Positions 9,327 through 19,090 of a stretch of DNA of 64,000 nt are shown here, piece by piece. The first letter of the stretch is position 1. Each line of letters opens with the position of its first letter. The position numbers and the translations under genes were made by a program. The notes beneath the pieces are model-generated. The model saw only the letters and a program-made list of their open reading frames with translations, was not told the DNA's origin and did no database searches. Source of the stretch: JBFLVU01 sp964589625 (GTDB taxonomy: Bacteria; Acidobacteriota; UBA4820; DSQY01); contig CAZPSH010000016.1 of NCBI GenBank assembly GCA_964589625.1, forward strand, positions 1 through 64,000, written 5' to 3'.

Positions 9327-11624
9327 CTAAAGGTTTCGTCTCTCCCGCAGAAGCCGAGACGCGCTTTGAACGAACTTGTTCCCCGATTGAGTCAAACCGA
9401 TGATCGTATCCGCGTCCAGGGGTTCCAGGAGGGATTCCGTCAAGGCGAGGACATCCACCTCCGCGTACTGACGCCGGATGCTCTCCGCGCCAGAAACCGC
9501 CTCACCCTGGAAGGCCTCCAATTTCCCAGGCCTCCGCCCCCACAGGGTGCGGTCCAGAAGGACCTTCCCGGAATGGTCCGAAACGCGCAGGGTCAGCACC
9601 TGCACGTAGGCACGCCCCCGGGGGGGAGGGTAAGCGGTGGTCCCTTCCCGCGAATACCTTATGTCCTGCCAGCGGCTTCGATAGGAGACCTCCAATGGGC
9701 CCAGGACCTCCTCCAGGAGTGGGTCCGCCAGCATTCGTTGGAGGGGCACGAGCCTTGAAGACGATTCGCACCCTTCTCGAAGATCCAGGATTCTTCTCGC
9801 CGCAAGCTCCGGATGGACCGGACCAGCGGGATCCGCCATCCACTTCCGTAAAAGGCCCGCATCCTCGATTCGGGAGAGCGCGGCGGCCCTTACGCCCGGA
9901 TCTGGATCGGTCCGGACCCTGGCCTCAAGGACCCTGGGGTCCGAGCATTCAGACACGCCCTCGATTCGTCTCGACGGATCGGCCTGCCGATCCAGCCATT
10001 CGCCCAGGCCGCCGGTTTCCACCAATCGTCTGATGGCGGCGACGCGGACCTCCTCATCCGGATCTTTTGATGCAACCCGGCTCAGCCACTCCGAGTTCCC
10101 AAGCCGGACCACCGCTTCCCTCCGGACCATCCAGTCCGCATCCCATTCGGATGCCTGCCCGATGAGCTTTTCGTCGCTGATTCGACGCAGAGCCGCAAGC
10201 CGAACGATTGGGCTGGCATCCCGGGACAAGACAAGGGCAAGGGACTCCCTCGATAGGAGCCTGCTCGCGGCGATGGCACGGACACCGGGAGACGGATCGG
10301 AAATGGCGGCCACCCGAAAGAGACTCTGGTCCTCATCCACATGAAGGAGAGCGGCCGAACGGACCTCCGGGGCAGGATCGTAGCGGGCGGCCGTGGCAAG
10401 GATCCCCTGCTCCCGGATGCGCTGGACGGCGGCCACTCTCACCTGGGGGGCGGCATCTTTCCCAAGGATATCCAAGAGGGACTTGGCGTCGGCGATCCGG
10501 GAGACAGCCCGCGCACGGACCTTCGGATCTGCATCCTTGGAAGCGATTTCCAGGAGGAGGTCCAACCCATCGACTTGCCCCACGGCCGCGGCCCGAACGG
10601 CCGCGTCGGAGTCCGTTCGAGCCAGCCTAGCCAGGATTTCTGAAGATCGCAGGCCCTCCGCCGCCGCGGCCCGAACGAGCGAGTCCTCGTCCACCAGGGC
10701 CACCGAAGCGAGGAACTCTTGGTCGCCGATCCGACGCACCGCTTCCCTGCGAACGATTGCGCTTTCATCCTTCCGGACCAGGTTCTTCAGGACCGCCTCC
10801 GTTGGGCCAAGTTCCACGGCCAGACGTCGAATCTCCTCATCGGGGTGGGCGCCGGCCACGGAATCCAGCGCGCCCAATTCTCGAAGTCGCCGCAGCGCGA
10901 TGATTCTGGTCTCCCGGTCCCTGCCGCCATCCAGGAGTTCCTCGAGAAGAACGGGATCCGACAACCTGGCGATGGCGATCATCCTGGGCCGGGACTCCTC
11001 CTCGAGGAGAATCGCAAGCCGGAGGAAGGATGGGTTTGAAAGGCCCTTTACCGCGGCTTGTCGAACCTCCACCTCCGGATCCGAAACCGCCACATGAAAG
11101 CGGACTTCCTCCCGGGCGAGCCTCTCCGCCGCATTCCGGCGGACCACCCAATCGGAATCTTCAAGGGCCGTCCGCTCCAGGATGGCCTGATCCTGGACGC
11201 GGTCAATCGCCTCGGCCCTGAGGAACCAATCGCACGCCCGGAGGACATCCTCCAGGAAGACCGGATCATGGAGGCGTCGGATGGCCTCCATCCTTGCCCC
11301 TTTGCTCGACGCGCACCGTACGACGCGCCAGAGATCCTCCTGATTCTTAAGCTGCAGGACGGCGCCCACGGCATTCATGTCGTCCGTTTCGTACACGGCA
11401 GTGGAAAGGAGGGGCGAGGAGGAACCGTCGGGAACCACGTCTCCCCCGCGGTCAGCGGTACGCGATCCGATCACGGGTGGAGGCTTCACCTTCTCACAGG
11501 GCTCCGTCGCTTGCGACCCTGCTCCCCCGGCGAGCATCAGCCCTATTCCCCAGGCCATCTGCAGGGACAGCACGGAACGGGCGGCCCCGCCCTCCCAGCA
11601 CGACCGAGCCTTTCGGTTTTTCAT
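9327..11624 (-). CDS. exported LRV/HEAT-like repeat protein
   Basis: A 765-residue protein with a likely signal peptide (hydrophobic stretch about 18-40 ending SQA). From about residue 105 to 610 it is nearly all tandem units with a period of 26 residues, about nineteen copies, with the consensus VRxxAxxRLxxxxxLxxVAxxDxDxx. Examples are VRREAVRRIGDQEFLASVAL and VRAAALSRIEDAGLLRKWMA. This resembles leucine-rich variant (LRV) and HEAT repeats, which form curved alpha solenoids that bind proteins. The C-terminal 150 residues are not repetitive and contain LLDRTLWGRRPGKLEAFQGE. The next gene starts 21 bases downstream, suggesting that the two products work together. Export is an inference from the N-terminus. 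The partner is unknown. Confidence 0.85.
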   Translation of the reverse strand: MKNRKARSCWEGGAARSVLSLQMAWGIGLMLAGGAGSQATEPCEKVKPPPVIGSRTADRGGDVVPDGSSSPLLSTAVYETDDMNAVGAVLQLKNQEDLWRVVRCASSKGARMEAIRRLHDPVFLEDVLRACDWFLRAEAIDRVQDQAILERTALEDSDWVVRRNAAERLAREEVRFHVAVSDPEVEVRQAAVKGLSNPSFLRLAILLEEESRPRMIAIARLSDPVLLEELLDGGRDRETRIIALRRLRELGALDSVAGAHPDEEIRRLAVELGPTEAVLKNLVRKDESAIVRREAVRRIGDQEFLASVALVDEDSLVRAAAAEGLRSSEILARLARTDSDAAVRAAAVGQVDGLDLLLEIASKDADPKVRARAVSRIADAKSLLDILGKDAAPQVRVAAVQRIREQGILATAARYDPAPEVRSAALLHVDEDQSLFRVAAISDPSPGVRAIAASRLLSRESLALVLSRDASPIVRLAALRRISDEKLIGQASEWDADWMVRREAVVRLGNSEWLSRVASKDPDEEVRVAAIRRLVETGGLGEWLDRQADPSRRIEGVSECSDPRVLEARVRTDPDPGVRAAALSRIEDAGLLRKWMADPAGPVHPELAARRILDLREGCESSSRLVPLQRMLADPLLEEVLGPLEVSYRSRWQDIRYSREGTTAYPPPRGRAYVQVLTLRVSDHSGKVLLDRTLWGRRPGKLEAFQGEAVSGAESIRRQYAEVDVLALTESLLEPLDADTIIGLTQSGNKFVQSASRLLRERRNL

Positions 11625-11806
11625 CCCTCCGCCTGCCCTCTTAGACCCTTGCCCCGACTCGTCTGGACTTGCTCCCGTGTACCCGGCCGTGGGCGGCTCA
11701 AACGGGAAACGGCGATCCGCCCGCAGGAACTACATCTTAACAGCCTTCCTGGCGTGAGGCCTGGTTCGCACCCTCCTCGCGGAATCTCCCCACCCTTCTA
11801 AAGGGA

Positions 11807-11830
11807 CGGGGCGGGCCGGAGCCCGCCCCG
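11807..11830 (-). terminator. hairpin terminator after the giant protease gene
   Basis: A perfect 10-bp stem CGGGGCGGGC/GCCCGCCCCG with loop 11817-11820, followed on the minus strand by TCCCTTTAG. It sits about 25 bases after the stop codon at 11855. The core is almost the same as the hairpin at 19069-19090. Confidence 0.7.
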
Positions 11831-11854
11831 CCGAGATCCGATGCGGGTTCGCCC

Positions 11855-14800
11855 CTATTTGTCGCAGTAAGCGTCTGCCGTGCGCGTCGTCCCGGAGGAG
11901 TTCACCCCCAGCGTGCCCTCCGTCCCGAAGCCGTTGTCCGCCGTCACCAGGAAGTACAGCACCTGCGTGCTTCCCGTGATCCCGCTCTCCAGGTCCACCA
12001 GCGACATCCGCAGCATCCCCGGCTCCGCGTCCACCGTCCATCCCGCCCACGCGCAGTCCCGCTTCCCGTACGCCGCGTCCGCCACCTGGAACGCCGAGGT
12101 GTTCGGGCTGTTCGACACGTATACCTGGTAGTGGCTCGCCGTCACGTCCTCGAAGACGATGTCCGTCGCGCTCCCGTTCTTGTACGCCTTCAGATGATGG
12201 TTCGCGCTCCCCGACACCTCCCCCGCCATGCAGGGCGAGATCGTCACGGCGTGGCCCGCCGAGGTGCCCGAGCATCCCGAGCCGTTGGAGTAGGAGACCG
12301 TGTAGGTGCCCGACGCGGCGGCCGTGTGCGTCGCACTATCGCTCCCCACCGGGCTCCCGTCCTGGTACCACTGGTACCCCGTCATCCCCGCCTCGGTGCT
12401 CAGCTCCACCGTCGAAGTCGGGCACGCGTTGGACGAGGGACCCGAAATCGCCGGCGCCGGCGTGGCGTCATCATCCGAGGCCGACGCCCCCGCCGTCTCC
12501 GCCTCCAGCCCGCACGCGTTCTTGTACCGCACGCTGTAGGTGTAGCTCACGCCCGGCAACGCCGTGGCGTCCGTCACCGACGTGGTCCCGTAGGCCACGT
12601 CCGCCTGAAGGACGCTCCCGTCCCGCAGGACGTCGTAGGTCCTCGTCCCCGACGCATCGCCCCACGCCCCCGGGTCCGCCGGCCAGCTCACCCCGATGCC
12701 GTCGGCCGCGCACGCGCTCAGGTCCGCCGCGCTCACGCTCCCCACCGACGACGGCGCCGCGCACGACGTGCACGTGCTGCCCGTCACCACGGAGAGTTCC
12801 ACGTCGTCGATCAACATGTTGTTTCCTAACGCGCTAGTCGCCAGGAACCCCATCCCGATGGTCTGCCCCGCGTACGCAAGCACGTCTACACTGACCTGGG
12901 CCCACCCCGTTGTTCCGTCGTAACGGCCAACAGCTGTTCCTACGTTGGTCCAGATGCTTCCGTCACTCGAAACCTGAGCTTGAATCGTGTCATTTCGCAA
13001 GCTGTCGCTGGTATCGTGGTACATCCAGAACGTCAGGGTGGCGGAGGTGGCTCCCGCTGGGATGGCAAAGCCCTGGAAGGTACCCCCGGGCGCCCAGAAG
13101 AGCCGCGCCGCGTTCCCCGCCGCGCACGTGTTCGAATTGAAGTACGCCAGGGCGATTCCTGCATGAGGCGTCGCCGTGGGACGGGTCGTGGTGCTGGCCA
13201 CATACCAGGTCCCCGCCGTTCCCGAAACCTGCTGCATGTACCATTTGACCTCGAAGCCATCGGTATACAGGGTCCCCGCGTTGGTGGTCAGGGCAAGGTC
13301 GTCTACGTACATATTGTTGCCGTAGTCGCTCGTGGCCAGGATCCCCAGGTAGACCGTCTGTCCGATATAAGAGGATAGCTCTATCGTGACTTGGGCCCAC
13401 CCCGTGGTTCCGTCGTACCGGTGCTGCAGTGTTCCCGCGTTGCTCCAGGTGCTCCCATTCGTGGAGACTTGTGCCTGTATCGTATCGTCATAGCTCGAAT
13501 AGTCGGTGTCGTGGTACATCCAGAAAGTCAGCGTCGCCGTGGAGGCCGAGGCGGGAATCTCGATCGCCTGCGACTGATAGAGGCGGGTCGCATCGCCGCT
13601 ACCGGCGGAGAAGGAGTTGAACCGGCACATCCATGTTCCGCCGTGCGGCGAAGCCGTCGGATAGGTGCCGGCGGTGGTCAGGTTCCACGCACCCGACGTC
13701 CCGCTAACTTGGCTCGAGGACCACCCGTTGTCGATCCCATTACGCAAGAGCGTTACATTTGTCGGCGTTCCCGGCGCGGCACCGTGCTCGGTCGCGTTCG
13801 TGTCCTCCAGCCCGTTGAGCGTCTCCACCGCCCGCACCACGTAGTAGTACGTCGTCCCGCTCTGGACGCTCGCGTCCGTCCACGTCGTCCCCGTCAGGCC
13901 GCTTTCCACCTGATTCGCGGGCCCTGGCGTGAAGCCGCTCACCGTGTCCCGGTACACGTTGTAGGTCACGCCCCCGCCGCACGACGAGGCCGCCGCGTTC
14001 CAGGTCAGCTGCAGGGAGCAGGTGGCCCCCGACACCGCCGTCACCGACGAAAGGCCCGAGAAGGCCGGCGGGTTGATGCACGGTGCCGCCGGCGTCGTCG
14101 CCTCCGCGCAGGCACTGTACGACGACTCGCACACTCCCGACACCGCCGTCACCACGTAGGCGTACGTCGTGCTTCCGCTCGCCGTCCCGTCGCTGTAGGT
14201 GGTGGCCGCCACGGGACCGCCCGTCGTCAGCTTCGTGTACGCCCCCTGCGGGCACGTACCCGTCGCGCGGTACACGTGGTAGGCGCCCGCCCCGCCCACG
14301 GGGCCCCAGCTCAGGTCCACGTTGTTGTAGGCTGTGGCCGCCGCCGAAAGTCCCGGCGGCGTCCCCGGCGCCCCGTTTGCGTCCGTCCCCGCCGTCGCGT
14401 TCGACCAGGGCCCGGTGCAGGACGCGCTCCGTCCCCGCGCCGCATACGTGTGCGAGGCCGAATCTCCCGGAGCGTACACGTAGGGAGTCGTCACTCCCGA
14501 AACCGTCGTCGTCCCGTCCACCAGCAGGTCGTACGCCGTCGCACCCGCCACCGTGTGCCACGTGACCTGCACCCCACTCAGCGCGCACGCGCTCACGTCC
14601 GCCACCAGCGGGGCCGCCGGCGCCAACAGGCCGTTCACGTCCGTCCCCGCCGTCGCGCCCGACCACGCCCCCGTGCAGGAGGCCGTCCGGGCCCGAACGG
14701 CGTACGTGTGCGAATTGGAGTCCCCCGGCTCATGGAGGTGCGGGCTCGTCACCCCCGACACCGTCGTCGTCCCGTCGATCAGAAGATCGTAGGCCGTCGC

Positions 14801-17800
14801 CCCCGAGACCGCTCCCCAGGAAACGTTCACGCCCGTCAAGGCGCAGGCATCCGCGTCCGTCACCGTCGGCGCCGAGGGCGTTCCCGGCGTTTCGTTCGCA
14901 TCTGCGTAGCTCTGGGAGCTGGAATTGGTTGTACAGGTGCTCACCACCGCCTGGACGACGTAACTGTGGGAGGACGTGTCCCCCGGGTTGTACAGCGCCC
15001 CGGAGGCGTACCCCGTCACCGCCACCGACCCGTCCCTCAGCAGGTTGTGGCTCGTCGCCCCAGAACCCGCCGTGTACGAAACCCGGATTCCGCTCTGCGC
15101 GCACCCTGACTCGTCGGCAAACCCCGTGATCTCCGGCGCGCCGGGGTCCGTGCACGAGGTGCCGGTGGTGCACGTGTTGAACCCCGTGATCTGGACATCG
15201 TCGATGGCGGCTTCGATGAGGCCTCCGACGGCGGTCCCGTCGGCCGCGCGAACCCGGATGCGCATGGTCGCTGTCAGCGCGACGTAGTTCTCGAGTTGGA
15301 ACGTGACGTTCGTCCAAGCGTTGTTGCCGGTCACCGCATCCGACAACGATTCGAGCTGGACCCACGTGGACCCGCCGTTGTTGGACACCTCCAGGTAGTA
15401 GTAGTCACCTGAATCGTCGTTGGTGTATTCGTTGAGGAACCACCGCCACAGCGAGAGCGTCGCCGAGGCGTATCCCGATATGTCGATGAGGGGAGAGGTC
15501 GCGATGACCTCCCCTCCGTCCACGTCGTTCGTCCCCGCGGCCCCCGCCGGGTTTTCTGCCGTGTACAGGCAGTTCACGCCGGGGGAAGCGGTGTGGTCGT
15601 CCTCCGGTTGGGATGGCTCACTCAGGTTCCCGGTCGTCCCGACGGGATCGCCGATCACGAAATCTCCCGTCGCGGCGGCGGGGGAACCCTTCGCAAAGGT
15701 CCACCCGAGGTTTCCGCCCTCGAAGGTGTCCGAGAAGAGCGTCGCGGAGCCCCCCGTTGGCATCCCGGACCGTTCCACGAGGTTTCCGTCCTCAAGGCCG
15801 TTCGCCGAATCGCACGCGCGGACCACGTAATAATAGGTCGTGCCGCTCGTGAGCCCGACGGAGTCGGTGTAGGAAGTCCCGGACCACCCCGCGTAAACGC
15901 GGTTAGAGAGGCTCGGAGTGAATCCGCTCGTTTCCGAGCGATACACGTTGTACGTGACGGTCCCTCCGCACCCGGAGGATCCGGCCGACCAGGAGAGCTC
16001 CAGGGTGCAGGTCGCGCTCTGGGGGTTCGTGACGGAGGCGAGGCCCCCGAAGGCGGGAGGCAGGGTGCACGCCCCCGTGGCCGTGGCTTGGGCGCAGGAG
16101 GATTGCAGGGATTCGCATCCACCCGTGGAGTCGACGGCGGACACGCGGTAGGAATACGTCGTTCCCCCGCTCACCGTGGAGTCTAAGTATGGGGAGGTCG
16201 TGAGTCCCGAAGCGACAACCGAGAAGGCCCCTGGGGCGGCGCACGTCCCCACGGCGCGGTACACCTTGTACGTGGCGCCCGCCGGGCTCCCGGCGCTCCA
16301 GGGGATGCTCAATTGGTTGTCGCCCGGAACCGTGACCGTGCCAATGGTCGGCGTCCCCGGCGTGGTACAGGGAGCCGGCGTCACCGTTACACAATTGCTC
16401 ATGGGGCCCACGCAGGCGTCGCTGGAGCCGATGGCCTGCACGCGGTAGTAGTAGGTCACGCCGTTGGACAAGGGTGTGTCGGTGTAGGAGGTGGAGGGAG
16501 CCGTGACGGTCCCCACCTTCGTGTAACCCGCGTCGCACCCCGTCTCGTTGCGGTAGACGTAGTACCTGACGGCGCCGGAGACCGTGCCCCAGCTGAGGGA
16601 GGCCTGGGTGTTGCCGGCCGTCCCCGACAGCACCGGGGCATCCAAGTCGGGGCAGCAGTTGGTCTGGTCCGTGTTGACCACCGTGGTGCACGCGATCTTG
16701 TGGCGGTTGAATGCAGTGAAAATGGCGCTGGCGTGGGGCGTGCCGTTGCTGAGGTCGCCGTCACAATCGTCCACGACCCGGAAAGTTGTGAAGTAGTTCG
16801 ATACCGAGCAACCATTCGCTGTGGTGACCGAGGGGCAGTCGTAAGCCTTGCCCGATGTGGTTCGGCTTGCATACCACAAGCGGTCCATCAGCTGCCAGGC
16901 CGTCACCGAATCCAAGCCCCATGCGGTCAAATCCCGAACAGGCAGGTCCCACATGGCCTCGGATGAAACGAGGGACTCGCAGTGGCCTTCGCGTCCGCAT
17001 GGGCCGGCATACGTCGGGTAGCTGGAGCAGGCAAAGGTCGTGCAACCGGTGCACGTGTTACTGGTCAGGTCCTCTGGGAAGTGAGGCGAGTGCGAGGAAT
17101 GCATGTTCCAATCGATTTGACGAATCCCTGCGCAGCTGATGCATGCGTCTCCGTACCCGGAACAGTTTGCGCCGCTCAGATAGAACCCGTTGCCGACGCA
17201 AGATCCATGGGTCTGAAGAACCCCAGAGAAGTCGCCATAGGTCTCTCCCGTGCCTTTGTCTCCTGCCGGCGAACCGTCGTTGGAATCCAGCCCGTGGGCC
17301 CATTCGTGGAGGGAGACGCCAGGCAACTCACCGGTATTGCCGTAGGAGGAGTCACCCACACAGAAGTTTACATTGGTTCCATCCCACCAGGCGTTTCCAG
17401 GACAGTAGCTGCTGTCCGCACTGGTCAGGTTGGTCTTGTCCAATAACTGTCCCAGAAGCCACGCATTCGAAGGGAGGTACGTCAATGCCTTAATCTTGAC
17501 CAACGTCACGTTGTAGTATTGCGTCCTTGCCGCATGGGTGTTTCCCAATCCCCCCACTCCCGGCGTCGTGCAGTTGGTCCCCGTGCTTGAGCCGAAATCC
17601 ACATCGCCTGTCGTTGTCGACAGGCTGATCGCGCCACACTTATCCTGGATTCGAACGTATTTCCCGTTCAGTGTGGACGTCGCAGAGAGACCTGAGAAAA
17701 TCCCGGCGGCGTCGGCGTAGTTGTTGGGGGAGGCCAGGCCCGTGTCCGCATAAGGGAAGGACCGGTCCGATTCGGGGACGGGGCGATCGCCGGGATACGC

Positions 17801-18766
17801 CCCTCCGTGGATGCTGCCATATCGGTTCGCGTCCGCGAATTCGAGGATTTCCCCTGAGTGCGCGTCGACCCGCGCGCGCCAAGTTCCGGTGGAGCCGCTT
17901 CTCCGGAATGCGATTTCCAGAGCGAGGCGATACGCAATCCCTTTTCCGGCGATCACCTTACTTCCAGCGAGGGTTTCCGGCATGGAGGTCGGAACTACGA
18001 CCAGCCGCCCCGGTTCGATCATCTCGTCATCCGGCGAAGGCCCGCCGATGAACCCGAACAGGATCTGCCAGGCGGTTTCGGCGGTGATGGCGGGGGCGGG
18101 GTCCAGTCCGCGGATGGCCTCGGGATTCACGAACTCCTGCCCCACCTGAACCAAATTGCCGTGGTTGAGACGAAAGATGACGTGGGCCTTTTCCACGGGG
18201 ATCCCGTGGTACGTCCACTGAAAATTTAAAAAATAGAGGTAGTCGAGGACGGGGCCCGAGCCCTCTTCCACCAAAACAAGTTCATCGGGCTTCACACCGA
18301 AAAGGTCCGGATAGGCCACGAGGAAATCCAGGGCACGGCCCGCCACCACCGCCACCGGAACATCCCGCCCCTCCATGTACGCTGGCAGCCCCACGTCGTC
18401 ACCGCGAAGCCTGTTGGCCGTACCTGGGATCCACGGGATTCCCCGGCCTTCCATGTGCGCGGGCCGTCCCGTCACCCGGTCGAAGAGCATGATCCACCGA
18501 CCGCCGCGGTCGGTGAGGAAGCGGTCCCAGTCCCCTAGGACCGGCGCGAGGGCCTCGATCTCCGCACGGGAGGCTCCGGCTCGGTATTCGTCCACGGAAA
18601 CCGTTTGGGAGGTGATCCAGGTCTCGGGCTTCGCGAAGGACAGGGAGTCCAGGACATCCTTGTCCTCCTTTACCACCTGCGCCGTCGCGGCCAGGGGCAG
18701 GAGAGTCGCCAATCCGAGACCCAGAAGAAACCGCACCCCCCGCCGCGCCACCCAGCTTCTGACCAT
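11855..18766 (-). CDS. giant secreted zinc metalloprotease with about a dozen FN3, jelly-roll and Ig modules
   Basis: A 2,303-residue exported gluzincin-like protease. The start at 18766 has GGGAGGATCTT just upstream and gives MVRSWVARRGVRFLLGLGLA, a textbook signal peptide; the frame runs 13 codons further up to a GTG without such support. Residues of about 30-330 resemble the FTP/PepSY-type propeptide of M4/M36 enzymes (YLYFLNFQWTYHGIPVEKAH). The zinc motif HEWAHGLD is at 487-494; the third ligand may be in GETYGDFSG. From about 705 follow FN3 domains (705, 804, 906), a jelly-roll (1010-1195), three FN3-like copies (1200-1470), more FN3 (1470, 1565), two tandem jelly-rolls (1675-1995), FN3, Ig and the shared C-terminal domain (2179-2303, ending RTADAYCDK). 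A TTGACA-17-TAGATT promoter precedes it. Confidence 0.9.
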   Translation of the reverse strand: MVRSWVARRGVRFLLGLGLATLLPLAATAQVVKEDKDVLDSLSFAKPETWITSQTVSVDEYRAGASRAEIEALAPVLGDWDRFLTDRGGRWIMLFDRVTGRPAHMEGRGIPWIPGTANRLRGDDVGLPAYMEGRDVPVAVVAGRALDFLVAYPDLFGVKPDELVLVEEGSGPVLDYLYFLNFQWTYHGIPVEKAHVIFRLNHGNLVQVGQEFVNPEAIRGLDPAPAITAETAWQILFGFIGGPSPDDEMIEPGRLVVVPTSMPETLAGSKVIAGKGIAYRLALEIAFRRSGSTGTWRARVDAHSGEILEFADANRYGSIHGGAYPGDRPVPESDRSFPYADTGLASPNNYADAAGIFSGLSATSTLNGKYVRIQDKCGAISLSTTTGDVDFGSSTGTNCTTPGVGGLGNTHAARTQYYNVTLVKIKALTYLPSNAWLLGQLLDKTNLTSADSSYCPGNAWWDGTNVNFCVGDSSYGNTGELPGVSLHEWAHGLDSNDGSPAGDKGTGETYGDFSGVLQTHGSCVGNGFYLSGANCSGYGDACISCAGIRQIDWNMHSSHSPHFPEDLTSNTCTGCTTFACSSYPTYAGPCGREGHCESLVSSEAMWDLPVRDLTAWGLDSVTAWQLMDRLWYASRTTSGKAYDCPSVTTANGCSVSNYFTTFRVVDDCDGDLSNGTPHASAIFTAFNRHKIACTTVVNTDQTNCCPDLDAPVLSGTAGNTQASLSWGTVSGAVRYYVYRNETGCDAGYTKVGTVTAPSTSYTDTPLSNGVTYYYRVQAIGSSDACVGPMSNCVTVTPAPCTTPGTPTIGTVTVPGDNQLSIPWSAGSPAGATYKVYRAVGTCAAPGAFSVVASGLTTSPYLDSTVSGGTTYSYRVSAVDSTGGCESLQSSCAQATATGACTLPPAFGGLASVTNPQSATCTLELSWSAGSSGCGGTVTYNVYRSETSGFTPSLSNRVYAGWSGTSYTDSVGLTSGTTYYYVVRACDSANGLEDGNLVERSGMPTGGSATLFSDTFEGGNLGWTFAKGSPAAATGDFVIGDPVGTTGNLSEPSQPEDDHTASPGVNCLYTAENPAGAAGTNDVDGGEVIATSPLIDISGYASATLSLWRWFLNEYTNDDSGDYYYLEVSNNGGSTWVQLESLSDAVTGNNAWTNVTFQLENYVALTATMRIRVRAADGTAVGGLIEAAIDDVQITGFNTCTTGTSCTDPGAPEITGFADESGCAQSGIRVSYTAGSGATSHNLLRDGSVAVTGYASGALYNPGDTSSHSYVVQAVVSTCTTNSSSQSYADANETPGTPSAPTVTDADACALTGVNVSWGAVSGATAYDLLIDGTTTVSGVTSPHLHEPGDSNSHTYAVRARTASCTGAWSGATAGTDVNGLLAPAAPLVADVSACALSGVQVTWHTVAGATAYDLLVDGTTTVSGVTTPYVYAPGDSASHTYAARGRSASCTGPWSNATAGTDANGAPGTPPGLSAAATAYNNVDLSWGPVGGAGAYHVYRATGTCPQGAYTKLTTGGPVAATTYSDGTASGSTTYAYVVTAVSGVCESSYSACAEATTPAAPCINPPAFSGLSSVTAVSGATCSLQLTWNAAASSCGGGVTYNVYRDTVSGFTPGPANQVESGLTGTTWTDASVQSGTTYYYVVRAVETLNGLEDTNATEHGAAPGTPTNVTLLRNGIDNGWSSSQVSGTSGAWNLTTAGTYPTASPHGGTWMCRFNSFSAGSGDATRLYQSQAIEIPASASTATLTFWMYHDTDYSSYDDTIQAQVSTNGSTWSNAGTLQHRYDGTTGWAQVTIELSSYIGQTVYLGILATSDYGNNMYVDDLALTTNAGTLYTDGFEVKWYMQQVSGTAGTWYVASTTTRPTATPHAGIALAYFNSNTCAAGNAARLFWAPGGTFQGFAIPAGATSATLTFWMYHDTSDSLRNDTIQAQVSSDGSIWTNVGTAVGRYDGTTGWAQVSVDVLAYAGQTIGMGFLATSALGNNMLIDDVELSVVTGSTCTSCAAPSSVGSVSAADLSACAADGIGVSWPADPGAWGDASGTRTYDVLRDGSVLQADVAYGTTSVTDATALPGVSYTYSVRYKNACGLEAETAGASASDDDATPAPAISGPSSNACPTSTVELSTEAGMTGYQWYQDGSPVGSDSATHTAAASGTYTVSYSNGSGCSGTSAGHAVTISPCMAGEVSGSANHHLKAYKNGSATDIVFEDVTASHYQVYVSNSPNTSAFQVADAAYGKRDCAWAGWTVDAEPGMLRMSLVDLESGITGSTQVLYFLVTADNGFGTEGTLGVNSSGTTRTADAYCDK

Positions 18767-18886
18767 AAGATCCTCCCGCGCCTGAAGAAAACCACCCTCG
18801 GCCACACCCCCCGGCCGTCCAACCAGGTACTACGTTCACATACGCCCGTGTTAACTCCCACCCCCGCAGGAGGTAATTCAAGGAAG

Positions 18887-18915
18887 AATCTATTCATCTC
18901 GGAGGTTCTTGTCAA
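18887..18915 (-). promoter_or_regulatory. sigma70-type promoter of the giant protease gene
   Basis: On the minus strand TTGACA (18910-18915), a 17-base spacer and TAGATT (18887-18892). The -35 is a perfect consensus match. Transcription would start near 18880, leaving a leader of roughly 110 bases before the ATG at 18766. Confidence 0.7.
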
Positions 18916-19068
18916 GCAAAAGGCGCCCGAATGTATACTCGGTTATCAGTGTCTTGGGGGGTGTGCCCCGCCAGCTTCTCTGCCCTCGTGGTTCGAAAGG
19001 CTCCCGGAGGAGATCTCGTTACCGGAGGCACGCCCAACCCGGCCCCCTCCCCGACTCCCAATGAAAGC

Positions 19069-19090
19069 GGGGCGGGCCGAAGCCCGCCCC
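19069..19090 (-). terminator. hairpin terminator with a TTCG loop
   Basis: A perfect 9-bp stem GGGGCGGGC/GCCCGCCCC closing a TTCG tetraloop on the minus strand, followed by GCTTTCATT. It lies about 50 bases after the stop codon at 19138. The T tract is short, so termination strength is uncertain. Confidence 0.65.

Noticed and set aside
11855..18766. CRISPR or satellite DNA in the repetitive protease gene
   Set aside because: The repeats are diverged protein modules in a single open frame, of 250-500 bases, with no spacer pattern.
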